DNA of 64,000 nucleotides from Streptomyces sp. CNQ-509 (GTDB taxonomy: Bacteria > Actinomycetota > Actinomycetes > Streptomycetales > Streptomycetaceae). Under the pieces are notes generated by a model that did no database searches, was not told where the DNA came from, and saw only the letters and a program-made list of their open reading frames with translations. Position numbers and translations under genes: made by a program. Shown here piece after piece: positions 20,201 to 27,355 of the stretch; positions within the stretch are counted from its first letter, which is position 1, and every line of letters starts with the position of its first letter. The DNA is taken from NCBI RefSeq assembly GCF_001011035.1, contig NZ_CP011492.1:7495447-7559446 (forward strand), read 5' to 3'.

Positions 20201-23200
20201 ACGTCCTCGGCGTCGAACGGGTCGGCGCCGACGACAGCTTCTTCGACCTCGGCGGCGACTCCGGCCTCGCGATGCGCCTCGCCGGCCGGATCCGGGAGGA
20301 CTTCGGCACCGAGCTGAACATGCGGCAGTTCTTCGGTTCCCCCACCCCCGTGGGCGTGACGCGCATGCTGGCGTCCAAGACCCGCCCCGCGCTGCGCGCC
20401 GTCGAGCACCCGGACGAAGTGCCGGCGTCCGCCGGCCAGGTGCGCACGTGGCTGATGTCCCGGCTCGCCGAGGACTCCGCCGCGTACCGCACGTCCGTCG
20501 CGCTGCGCCTCACCGGGGAGCTGGACCGCTACGCGCTCCGCGCGGCACTCGGCGACGTCGCGGCCCGCCACGACGCGCTGCGCACCACCTTCGCCGCCGA
20601 AGGCGGCGCCGACCTGTGGCAGCGCGTCCTCGGCCCGGCCGCCGCGCGGCCCGCGCCCGAGGTCGTCCCCGCCACCGAGGCGGAGCTGCCGGAGCTGCTG
20701 GCGGCCCGCGCCGCGCACGCCTTCGACCTCACCGTCGAAGCGCCGTGGACGCAGACCCTGTTCACCCTGTCGGAGACGGAGCACGTCCTGCTCCTCGTCG
20801 TGCACCGCATCGCCGCCGACGACGAGTCGCTCGACGTCATGCTGCGCGACCTGTCGGCGGCGTACGGGGCGCGCCGCGAGGGGCGTACCCCCGAACGCGC
20901 GCCGCTGCCGCTGCAGTTCGCCGACTACGCGCTCTGGGAACGCGAACTCCTCGCCGGCGAGGACGACCCGGAGAGCCTGATCAGCGACCAACTGGCGTAC
21001 TGGAAGGACACCCTCGCCGGGCTCGCCCCGGAGCTGCGGCTGCCCGCGGACCGGCCGCGGCCCCAGCTCGCGACGCACCGTACCGGACAGGTGCCGCTGC
21101 GTGTCGAGGGCGACGTGCACGAGCGGCTGACGGAGCTCGACGAGGCCGGCGAAGGCGCGTTCACCGTCGTGCAGGCGGCGCTGGCGCTGCTGCTCACCCG
21201 GCTGGGCGCGGGCACCGACATCACCGTGGGCGCGCTGCTGCCGCGGCGGGACGAGGAGGGCGCGCTGGAGGGCGTGGTGGGCCCCTTCGCCGGCCCGGTC
21301 GCGCTGCGCACCGACACTTCGGGCGACCCCACCTTCCGCGAACTCCTCGGCCGCGTACGGGAGGCGAACCTCGAAGCGCGCCGCCACCAGGACCTGCCGT
21401 TCGAGCGCCTGGTCGACGTGCTGGAGCTGCCGCCGTCCGCGGCGCGGCACCCCGTCATGCAGGTCATGCTCGACGTGCGCGACGGCACCACCGGCGAGGA
21501 GGACACCTCCGAGCTGCCCGGGCTGAGCACCGGCCGCCTCGACCTCGGCCCCGCCGCGTCCGAGCTGGACCTGTCGGTGAGCCTCAGCGAGTGGTATCGC
21601 GCGGACGGCTCAGGGGACGGCCTCGACGGCCATCTGCGCTATGCCGCCGAGCTGTTCGACGCGGACACCGCCGCCGCGCTCGCCCGCCGCCTCGTGCGCG
21701 TGCTGCGGCAGGTCGCGGACGACCCGGACGTACGCCTCGGCGACGTCGACGTGCTGCTGGACCCGGCAGAGCACCACCGGATCGTACGGGAGTGGAACGA
21801 CACCGCGGCCCCGCGGCCGGACACCACCGTCGTCGGCCTCCTCGCCGGCCGGGCGGCCCGCCCCCCCGACGCCGTCGCCGTCACCGACCAGGACGGCGCG
21901 CTGACGTACGGGGCGCTGGACACCGCCTCCGGGATGCTCGCCCGCCGGCTGGCCGCCCGCGGCGTCGGCGCGGAGGACGTCGTCGCCGTGGCGCTGCCGC
22001 TGGGCGCCCGGCTCGCCGTCGCGCTCCTCGGGGTGCTGAAGGCCGGCGCCGCCTGCCTGTTCACCGGCCCCGACCGGCCGATGCAGGCGCTCGCACCGCT
22101 GCGCGGCCACCGGCCCGGCGCGCTGATCTGCACCGCGACCACCGCAGGACTGCTGCCCGCCGACCACGCGATGACGGTCGTCCCCCTCGGCAATCCCGTC
22201 CTGGCCGCCGCCCGCGGCACGTACGCGGGACCGGGACCCGACGGTGAGACGGGCACCGCGGTGCCGCGCCCCGGCCACGCCGCGCTGCTGCTGGACTCCA
22301 CGACGCCGCACGGCGTGCCCGCGGGCGTCGTGGTCGAGCACCGCTCGCTGGTCGGCCACCTCGCGGACGGAGCCGACGAGGTCCAGGACCGCGCGGCGGA
22401 CGAGGGCCCGCGGCACCTGACCCTGGACGAACGGGCCCCCGTCGAGGCCATGGTCACCCCGCTGCTCCGCGCGCTCTGCGCCGGCGAGAGCGTCCTGATC
22501 GGCAAGCCCGACCCCCGCGCCGCCCACCGCGCGCTCACCACCCGCGACCTGCTCTGGACCCTGGCGGAACTGCCCGCAGGCGACCCGTCGTTCGCGGAGG
22601 TCACCGTCATCGAGGACGGCGCCGCCGCCTCCGACGTCGACGCCCGCGAATGGCGCGCCCGGCACCCGGACGCCGCGCTGGTCACCGGCTACGGCCCGGC
22701 CGGCACCGCGGGGCCCTGGCTGCACCACCGCACCGCCCCCGGCGCGCCCCTGCCCCTCGAGGTGCCCACCGGCAGCCTGGGTCCCCACACCCGCGCCTAC
22801 GTCCTCGACGACCGGCTCCGCCCCGTCCCGCCCGGCGCCGTCGGCGACCTGTACGTCGCCGGCGCCACCCTCGCCCGGGGCTACCACGGCAGCACCCGGC
22901 TCACCGGCGAGCACTTCGTGGCCTGCCCGTACGGCCCGGCGGGGGAGCGGATGCTGCGTACCGGCGAGCGCGCCAGGTGGAGCACCGCGGGTCTGCTGAC
23001 CGTACGCGACCGGCAGGCCGAGGAGCACGACGCGGCGCTCGCGCAGGCCCGCCGCCCCGAGGGCGGCGGCGACCTCGGCGTGCTGCTCCCGTTGCGACAG
23101 GAGGGCAGCGGCGCGCCGCTGTTCTGCGTGCACTCCGCCACCGGACTCGCCTGGAGCTACGCGGTCCTCGTGCCGCACCTCCCGCGGGACCGGCCGGTGT

Positions 23201-23844
23201 ACGGCATCCAGGCGCGCGGCCTCGCCGGGCCCGAGCCGATGCCGAAGAGCGTCGCCGAGATGGCCGCCGACTACGCCGACGAGATGCGGACCGTGCAGCC
23301 CGAGGGCCCGTACCACCTGCTCGGCTGGTCCTTCGGCGGCATGCTCGCGCAGGCGGTCGCGGCCCGGCTGGAGGAGCAGGGCGAGCGCGTGGAACTGCTC
23401 GCGCTGCTGGACGCGTACCCCGACGGCGGGGCCGGCACCTCGCTCTTCTCCAACGAGGACGCCGCCGGCCGCGCCGCCGCCGCTTCCGCCCCGCGGGGCC
23501 GGCTCCTCGGCCCCGGCGGCGACGAAGCCGCGGTGCCCGGGGTCAGCGGCCGGCTGCGCTCGCGGATGGACCAGGTCATGCGCAACTCGGCCGGGTTCGC
23601 CCCCGAGCACACCCCGCGCCGTACGACGGGCGACCTGCTGCTCTTCGTCGCCACCGAGGACCGCCCGGCAGGGCTCCCCGTCGCCGACGCCGTCGAGAGC
23701 TGGAAGCCGTACGTCGCCGGAAACGTCGAGCCGCACGAGATCGGGGCCGACCACTTCGGAATGCTGAAATCCGCCCCCGCGGCGCACATCGGCCGCATTC
23801 TCGCCGAGCGACTGGGCATTCCCGGCGGGACCACGGAGAAATGA
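17299..23844 (+). CDS. Terminal NRPS: C-A-PCP-X-A*-TE
   Basis: A 2,181-residue synthetase; ATG at 17299 with GAGGAGA just upstream, 13 bases after the previous stop. Order: C (HHILMDG at 144-150), A about 440-950 (YTSGSTGRPKG near 602; pocket D-A-L-S-V-G-T-V-I-K), PCP (LGGDS, Ser988), a condensation-like domain about 1040-1490, a degraded A domain about 1495-1915, and a thioesterase about 1927-2175 with GWSFGG (Ser2011), likely Asp2038 and His2152. The condensation-like domain has HRIAADD at 1169-1175 where active C domains have HHxxxDG; HRxxxDD is the known mark of the glycopeptide X domain, which docks P450s on the carrier-bound peptide. The second A domain has lost its A3 loop (LLLDSTTPHGVPAG near 1663-1677), reads YGPAGTAG for YGPTEAT and LRTGER for YRTGDL, and lacks the A8-A10 region. 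No carrier follows it. There is no E domain, so the last residue stays L. Confidence 0.94.
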   Translation: MSRSLVEDVWPLSPLQEGMLFHAALAGTGPDVYTVQSALDIEGPLDPARLRASWQALLARHAALRACFRQVSGAKMVQVIAGDVALPWREEDLSGLTEDDARAELDRLTARRLAERIDLASAPLMRFLLVRLGADRHRLVMTFHHILMDGWSMPVLLTELSAVYAAGGDASKLKRVPSYGQYLAWLGRQDKDAARAAWRAELAGADEPTLVVPADPTRAAVFPEHVFGDVPEDVTKGLRDLARAEGLTLNTVVQGAWSLVLARLARRTDVVFGATAAGRPAELAGVESMVGLLLNTLPVRVRLDGGQPVTELLAGLQRRQSELMAHQHLGLPEVQRLAGPGAVFDTLVLYESFPPPPAGAGGPDALTIRPSGMSRDAAHYPLTLVVTPAGDRLRCKLDYRPDLFDPAAATAIFQRVVRVLEQVVADPSVRVGDVDVLAAGERTPVVSGWNATELAVPSGSVLDRFEARARRAPEAVAVRCGAEALSYGELDARANRLARYLQRLGVGRESRVGLCLPRGVEMIAAMLAVWKAGGAYVPLDPAYPAERLAFMASDSGAQVVLSTGELAPEGAVRLDEAAGEIAAESVEPLGTVPEPGQLAYVIYTSGSTGRPKGVAVPHRGPANLAEAMRPVLGMAEDVTALQFASFSFDAAVLDVAVTLAAGGTLAIASDEERVEPAALAGMVRSAGVSVASVVPSLMSALDPAAVTGVRNWVLGAELLTADLASRWTGQAKVWNTYGPTEATVITTATPLDADLTPADPPPPIGRPIGNTRTYVLDDFLRPVPQGVAGEVYIAGPGLARGYIGRGGLTAERFVACPFEPGTRMYRSGDLAAWTPDGQLAFRGRADEQVKIRGFRVEPGEIEAVLAAHPDVSRAAVVVREDRPGDKRLAAYVVPGGREADIDAVRAHAAARLPAHMLPAAVLALESLPLTPSGKLDRAALPAPDFAERATGRAPEGETEEALCALFADVLGVERVGADDSFFDLGGDSGLAMRLAGRIREDFGTELNMRQFFGSPTPVGVTRMLASKTRPALRAVEHPDEVPASAGQVRTWLMSRLAEDSAAYRTSVALRLTGELDRYALRAALGDVAARHDALRTTFAAEGGADLWQRVLGPAAARPAPEVVPATEAELPELLAARAAHAFDLTVEAPWTQTLFTLSETEHVLLLVVHRIAADDESLDVMLRDLSAAYGARREGRTPERAPLPLQFADYALWERELLAGEDDPESLISDQLAYWKDTLAGLAPELRLPADRPRPQLATHRTGQVPLRVEGDVHERLTELDEAGEGAFTVVQAALALLLTRLGAGTDITVGALLPRRDEEGALEGVVGPFAGPVALRTDTSGDPTFRELLGRVREANLEARRHQDLPFERLVDVLELPPSAARHPVMQVMLDVRDGTTGEEDTSELPGLSTGRLDLGPAASELDLSVSLSEWYRADGSGDGLDGHLRYAAELFDADTAAALARRLVRVLRQVADDPDVRLGDVDVLLDPAEHHRIVREWNDTAAPRPDTTVVGLLAGRAARPPDAVAVTDQDGALTYGALDTASGMLARRLAARGVGAEDVVAVALPLGARLAVALLGVLKAGAACLFTGPDRPMQALAPLRGHRPGALICTATTAGLLPADHAMTVVPLGNPVLAAARGTYAGPGPDGETGTAVPRPGHAALLLDSTTPHGVPAGVVVEHRSLVGHLADGADEVQDRAADEGPRHLTLDERAPVEAMVTPLLRALCAGESVLIGKPDPRAAHRALTTRDLLWTLAELPAGDPSFAEVTVIEDGAAASDVDAREWRARHPDAALVTGYGPAGTAGPWLHHRTAPGAPLPLEVPTGSLGPHTRAYVLDDRLRPVPPGAVGDLYVAGATLARGYHGSTRLTGEHFVACPYGPAGERMLRTGERARWSTAGLLTVRDRQAEEHDAALAQARRPEGGGDLGVLLPLRQEGSGAPLFCVHSATGLAWSYAVLVPHLPRDRPVYGIQARGLAGPEPMPKSVAEMAADYADEMRTVQPEGPYHLLGWSFGGMLAQAVAARLEEQGERVELLALLDAYPDGGAGTSLFSNEDAAGRAAAASAPRGRLLGPGGDEAAVPGVSGRLRSRMDQVMRNSAGFAPEHTPRRTTGDLLLFVATEDRPAGLPVADAVESWKPYVAGNVEPHEIGADHFGMLKSAPAAHIGRILAERLGIPGGTTEK

Positions 23845-23854
23845 GCGTGGCATT

Positions 23855-23894
23855 GCGGGATACGGAATCCGGCAACCCGGATTCCGCATCCCGC
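23855..23894 (+). terminator. Strong hairpin between NRPS and P450 genes
   Basis: Two 18-base arms (23855-23872 and 23877-23894) pair with one mismatch around a CAAC loop. It begins 10 bases after the NRPS stop. No T-run follows, so it may be a terminator, an attenuator or an mRNA-stabilising element that lowers P450 expression relative to the synthetases. Confidence 0.7.
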
Positions 23895-23974
23895 GGTGCG
23901 GCCCGGAAAAGCGCGCCCTCAGGCTCGGCGGCGTGCAGAAATGACGCACGAATTCAGGGAGAAGGAGCGCGCGC

Positions 23975-25138
23975 ATGGTCAAGTCACCCGAGATTCCCGT
24001 ACACAACCGCAGGGACGGTCTCGAACCCCTGCCCGAGCTGCGCCGGATGAGTCGGGAGACGCCGCTGCTCGAAACCCCGCGCGACTGGGTTGCCACCGGC
24101 CAGGCCGAGGTGCGCCGGATCCTCGGCGACGCCGACCGCTTCAGCACCATGCCGCCCGCCGACACCGAGGAGGACCGGCGGCGCCAGATCCAGGAGGGCA
24201 ACCTCCTGCAGTACGACCCGCCGGACCACACCCGGCTGCGCCAGATGCTCACCCCCGAGTTCACCAACCGGCGGATGCGCAGGCTGGAGCCCTTCATCGA
24301 GGAGATCGTCGCCGAGCGCCTCGACGCCCTCGAACGCGCGGGACGGCCCGCCGACTTCATGCGCCACTTCGCCTGGCCCATCCCCGGGCTCGTCAGTTGC
24401 GCGCTGCTCGGCGTGCCCCGCGACGACCAGGCGGAGCTGGCCCGCAACCTCGACATCAGCCGGGCCGGCAACCGCAGCCGCACACAGCAGATGACCGCGG
24501 GAAAGGCGTACGTCGGCTACATGAGCCAGCTCGTCGCGCGCAAGCGCCGCGACCCCGGCGACGACCTGCTCGGCATGCTGATCCGCGAGCACGGCGACGA
24601 CGTCAGCGACACCGAGCTGACCGGCATCGGCACCTCGCTGATGGCCGCGGGATACGAGAACGTCGCCGGCACCCTCGGCCTCGGCACCATGCTGCTGCTC
24701 GGCCACCCCGACCAGCTCGCGCTCCTGCTGGAGAAGCCGGAGCTGACCGACCGCGCGATGGAGGAACTGCTGCGGTACGTCTCCGTGATCGCCACCTCCT
24801 CGCCGCGCACCGCCCTCGCCGACGTGCCCGTAGGCGACGCGGTGATCAAGAAGGGCGACGTCGTGGTCTGCTCCCTGCTCGCCGTCAACCGCGCCGCCAG
24901 GGACGGCGCAGGACATGACGGCTTCGACATCACCCGCGAGGTCACCTCCCACATGGCCTTCGGCCACGGCATCCACTACTGCCTCGGCGCCCCGCTGACC
25001 CGTGTGCAGCTCAGGATCGCGCTCCCGCGGCTGCTGCACCGCTTCCCCGGGCTGCGCCTGGCCGTACCGCCGGAAGAACTGCGCTACCGGACGCTCGCGC
25101 CCAACTACGGCGTCGAAGCGCTGCCGGTCACCTGGTAG
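23975..25138 (+). CDS. Cytochrome P450, Oxy-like, first
   Basis: A 387-residue bacterial class I P450. Start at ATG 23975 with GGAGAAGGAG upstream. Visible motifs: ExxR in the K helix (EELLRY), heme-binding FGHGIHYCLG with Cys336, and I-helix AGYENVAG, which lacks the usual alcohol residue after the acid. The N-terminus (RRDGLEPLPELRRM), the YDPPDHTRLRQMLTPEFT segment and PRDD at 148-151 recall the Oxy enzymes of glycopeptide antibiotics (CYP165 group). Such enzymes couple phenol side chains of a peptide still bound to the synthetase, recruited by the X domain, which is present in the upstream gene. A cross-link between Hpg and Tyr is the natural inference; hydroxylation cannot be excluded. 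Confidence 0.85.
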   Translation: MVKSPEIPVHNRRDGLEPLPELRRMSRETPLLETPRDWVATGQAEVRRILGDADRFSTMPPADTEEDRRRQIQEGNLLQYDPPDHTRLRQMLTPEFTNRRMRRLEPFIEEIVAERLDALERAGRPADFMRHFAWPIPGLVSCALLGVPRDDQAELARNLDISRAGNRSRTQQMTAGKAYVGYMSQLVARKRRDPGDDLLGMLIREHGDDVSDTELTGIGTSLMAAGYENVAGTLGLGTMLLLGHPDQLALLLEKPELTDRAMEELLRYVSVIATSSPRTALADVPVGDAVIKKGDVVVCSLLAVNRAARDGAGHDGFDITREVTSHMAFGHGIHYCLGAPLTRVQLRIALPRLLHRFPGLRLAVPPEELRYRTLAPNYGVEALPVTW

Positions 25139-25146
25139 GCGAGCCG

Positions 25147-26361
25147 ATGCCACGCCGCCCCGGGCCCGCGCCCGCCCACACCCGCAGAACGCGCTTCGAC
25201 CCCGCCGCCGAGCTGCGCGCGATCGCCGCGGAACGGCCCGTCACCAGGATCGACGTCGGTCCCGGCGACAGCGAGGAGTACGTCTGGCTGGTCACCGGAT
25301 ACGACGAGGTACGCCAGGTCCTCGGCGACCACGTCCGGTTCTCCACCCGCCGCCGCTTCGGCCGCGCGGCGCGCGCCGACGGGACGTACCCCGACGACCA
25401 CCGCCCGGACGACATGATCGGGCAGCTCATGGACTACGACCCGCCCGAGCACACCCGGCTGAGGAAGATGCTCACCCCGGAGTTCACCGTCCGCCGGGTC
25501 CGCCGCCTCCGCCCGCGGATCGAGGAGATCGTCGCCGGCCGCCTCGACGCCGTGGAGCGCGCGGGACCGCCCGCCGATCTCGTGGAGCAGTTCGCCACCC
25601 CCGTCTCCGGCGCGGTGCTCTGCGAGCTGATCGGTGTCCCCCGCGACGATCGCGACGCGTTCCTGCGCCGCGCCCGTCACCACCTCGACCAGGGCCGCGG
25701 CCGGCAGGCGCGGGCCGCCGCCGGCGCCGCCTTCTCGCGCTACCTCGCCGCCCTGGTCGCCGGGCAGCGCCGGGACCCGGACGACGGGTTCCTCGGCATG
25801 CTCGTACGGGACCACGGAGCCGACGTCACCGACAAGGAACTCCGCGGTGTCTGCGTGCTCCTGATGCTCGCCGGCCTCGACAACGTCTCCGGGATGCTCA
25901 GCCTCGGCACCCTGGTGCTGCTCGAACACCCCGGCAGGCTCGCCGAGATCCGGGCGGACCCGGGGGCCGTGGACCGTACCGTCGACGAACTGCTGCGCTA
26001 CCTGACCGTGCCGCACGCGCCCACGCCCCGCACCGCCCTGGAGGACGTCACCGTCGGCGGACAGCTCGTCAGGGCGGGCGAACACGTCGTCGTCTCCCTG
26101 CCCACGGCCAACCGCGACCCGGCCCTGACCGCGGACCCCGACCGCTTCGACCCCGCCCGCGGGCCCGCCGCCCACCTCGCCTTCGGCCACGGCATCCACC
26201 ACTGCCTGGGCGCCGCGCTCGCCCGCATGGAACTCGGCATCGGCTACACGGCGCTGCTGCGCCGCTTCCCGCGCCTGCGCCTCGCCGCGCCGGCCGCGGA
26301 GGTGCCGTTCCGGCTGCACACGACCGCCTACGGCCTGGAGCGGCTGCCGGTCGCCTGGTGA
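25147..26361 (+). CDS. Cytochrome P450, OxyB-like, second
   Basis: A 404-residue P450, 8 bases downstream of the first and probably cotranscribed. From memory it resembles OxyB over long stretches: FSTRRRF, MDYDPPEHTRLRKMLTPEFT, CELIGVPRDDRD (PRDD at 165-168), LDNVSGMLSLG in the I helix, RYLTVPHAPTPR, FGHGIHHCLGAALAR (heme Cys353) and the C-terminal TTAYGLERLPVAW. OxyB installs the first aryl-ether bridge in vancomycin-type peptides. The I helix lacks the catalytic threonine of hydroxylases, as in phenol-coupling P450s. The probable role is a first cross-link in a peptide carrying Hpg and Tyr; which residues are joined cannot be read from sequence. Confidence 0.88.
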   Translation: MPRRPGPAPAHTRRTRFDPAAELRAIAAERPVTRIDVGPGDSEEYVWLVTGYDEVRQVLGDHVRFSTRRRFGRAARADGTYPDDHRPDDMIGQLMDYDPPEHTRLRKMLTPEFTVRRVRRLRPRIEEIVAGRLDAVERAGPPADLVEQFATPVSGAVLCELIGVPRDDRDAFLRRARHHLDQGRGRQARAAAGAAFSRYLAALVAGQRRDPDDGFLGMLVRDHGADVTDKELRGVCVLLMLAGLDNVSGMLSLGTLVLLEHPGRLAEIRADPGAVDRTVDELLRYLTVPHAPTPRTALEDVTVGGQLVRAGEHVVVSLPTANRDPALTADPDRFDPARGPAAHLAFGHGIHHCLGAALARMELGIGYTALLRRFPRLRLAAPAAEVPFRLHTTAYGLERLPVAW

Positions 26362-26385
26362 CCGGCGGCCGGGGAGGAGACGACG

Positions 26386-26658
26386 ATGGAGATACGGGTC
26401 GACCGCGCCAGGTGCGTGGGGGCCGGGCTCTGCATGATGCATGTGCCCGCGGTCTTCGACCAGTCCGAGGACGACGGCAAGGTGCTGCTCACCACCGCGC
26501 GCCCCGGCCCCGCGCTCGCCAGGTCCGTACGCGCCGCCGCCGGCCGGTGCCCCGGGCGGGCCATCTCGCTGCACGACGGGGCCGGGAGCGAGGACTCCGA
26601 CGGTGCCGCCGGCACCGAAAGGGCCGACACGACTACCGGTTCGGGCAGTCTTGCCTGA
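26386..26658 (+). CDS. Three-cysteine ferredoxin
   Basis: A 90-residue protein with Cys10, Cys16 and Cys55 (CVGAGLC then RCPG), the pattern of actinobacterial [3Fe-4S] ferredoxins that feed electrons to P450s. The central cysteine of a 4Fe-4S site is replaced (VGAGL between Cys10 and Cys16). GGGAGGAG precedes ATG 26386. It lies 24 bases after the OxyB-like P450 and is very likely its redox partner, with reductase supplied from elsewhere. The C-terminal tail (after about residue 62) is low-complexity, acidic and serine/threonine/glycine-rich, unusual for the family, and may be unstructured. Confidence 0.9.
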   Translation: MEIRVDRARCVGAGLCMMHVPAVFDQSEDDGKVLLTTARPGPALARSVRAAAGRCPGRAISLHDGAGSEDSDGAAGTERADTTTGSGSLA

Positions 26659-26675
26659 AGTTCTTCTGAGGATAA

Positions 26676-26696
26676 AGCGCGCCCCCGCGGCGCGCT
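26676..26696 (+). terminator. Hairpin at end of NRPS/P450 operon
   Basis: AGCGCGC (26676-26682) pairs perfectly with GCGCGCT (26690-26696) around a 7-base loop, 17 bases after the ferredoxin stop. It is a plausible end of the biosynthetic transcript, though without a T-run. Confidence 0.55.
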
Positions 26697-26707
26697 GAGC
26701 ACCGCCG

Positions 26708-26773
26708 ACAGAACGCCATTCATGGAATTCTCATCAAGGCCGCCGCCGGCGCCCTTCGTCGGCGGCGTTCTGT
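26708..26773. repeat. Nested inverted repeats before exporter block
   Basis: ACAGAACGCC (26708-26717) pairs with GGCGTTCTGT (26764-26773). Inside, GCCGCCG (26739-26745) pairs with CGGCGGC (26760-26766), which overlaps the outer arm, so the two structures are mutually exclusive. Either could be a second terminator or an operator for the lipoprotein gene that starts 40 bases later. Confidence 0.45.
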
Positions 26774-26812
26774 ATCCGCCCTGTGACCGGCGCTCGCGTA
26801 GAACTTGGGCCC

Positions 26813-27355
26813 ATGTTCACCACACGCAAACGCGCATTCGCGCAGACCCTGCTCGCCTCGTCCGCACTCGTCGTCAGCGTCGTGCTGGCGGGGTGCTCCG
26901 ACGATTCCGAGGCCGCCTCCTCCGACGGCGGCACGTCCGCCTCTCCGGGCAGCCCGTTCGACCAGGCGGTCGAGTACGCGCAGTGCATGCGTGACAACGG
27001 GGTGCCGGAGTTCAAGGACCCGGTGCAGGACACCGGCGGCGTCATGTTCAACCAGGGCGGCTTCGACCCGGAGTCCGCCGAGTTCAAGGCCGCGGAGGAA
27101 GCCTGCCGCGACAAGCAGCCGCAGCGCCAGGGCGGCCCCAACGGCGGTGAGCCGCTGGACTCCGAGAAGGTCGCGGAGTGGGCCGAGTGCATCCGCCAGA
27201 ACGGCGTGCCCGACTTCCCCGACCCGGAGATCGAGGGCAACAGCATGGTCGTCGACATCGGTGCCGCCGACCCGACGACGTTCGAGCCCGCCAGGCAGGC
27301 GTGCCAGGACAAGTACCCCGGCGGCGGGATGCGGATCGGCGGGGGCCCGCAGTGA
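26813..27355 (+). CDS. Lipoprotein with duplicated cysteine motif
   Basis: A 180-residue secreted lipoprotein; the ATG at 26813 gives a basic N-terminus, a hydrophobic stretch and lipobox LAGC. After a serine/aspartate-rich linker the mature part contains two homologous units: YAQCMRDNGVPEFKDP...EEACRDK and WAECIRQNGVPDFPDP...RQACQDK. Each unit has two cysteines in the same places, suggesting one disulfide per repeat. I do not know its biochemical function. It overlaps by four bases (GTGA) the adaptor gene that follows, so it is probably a component or accessory of the MacAB-type exporter, acting on the outer face of the membrane. Confidence 0.85.
   Translation: MFTTRKRAFAQTLLASSALVVSVVLAGCSDDSEAASSDGGTSASPGSPFDQAVEYAQCMRDNGVPEFKDPVQDTGGVMFNQGGFDPESAEFKAAEEACRDKQPQRQGGPNGGEPLDSEKVAEWAECIRQNGVPDFPDPEIEGNSMVVDIGAADPTTFEPARQACQDKYPGGGMRIGGGPQ

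Noticed and set aside
23841..24050. Small ORF starting at ATGA on the NRPS stop (MSVALRDTESGN...)
   Set aside because: It passes through the 18-bp hairpin, overlaps the P450 start, and its composition is not that of a coding region here.
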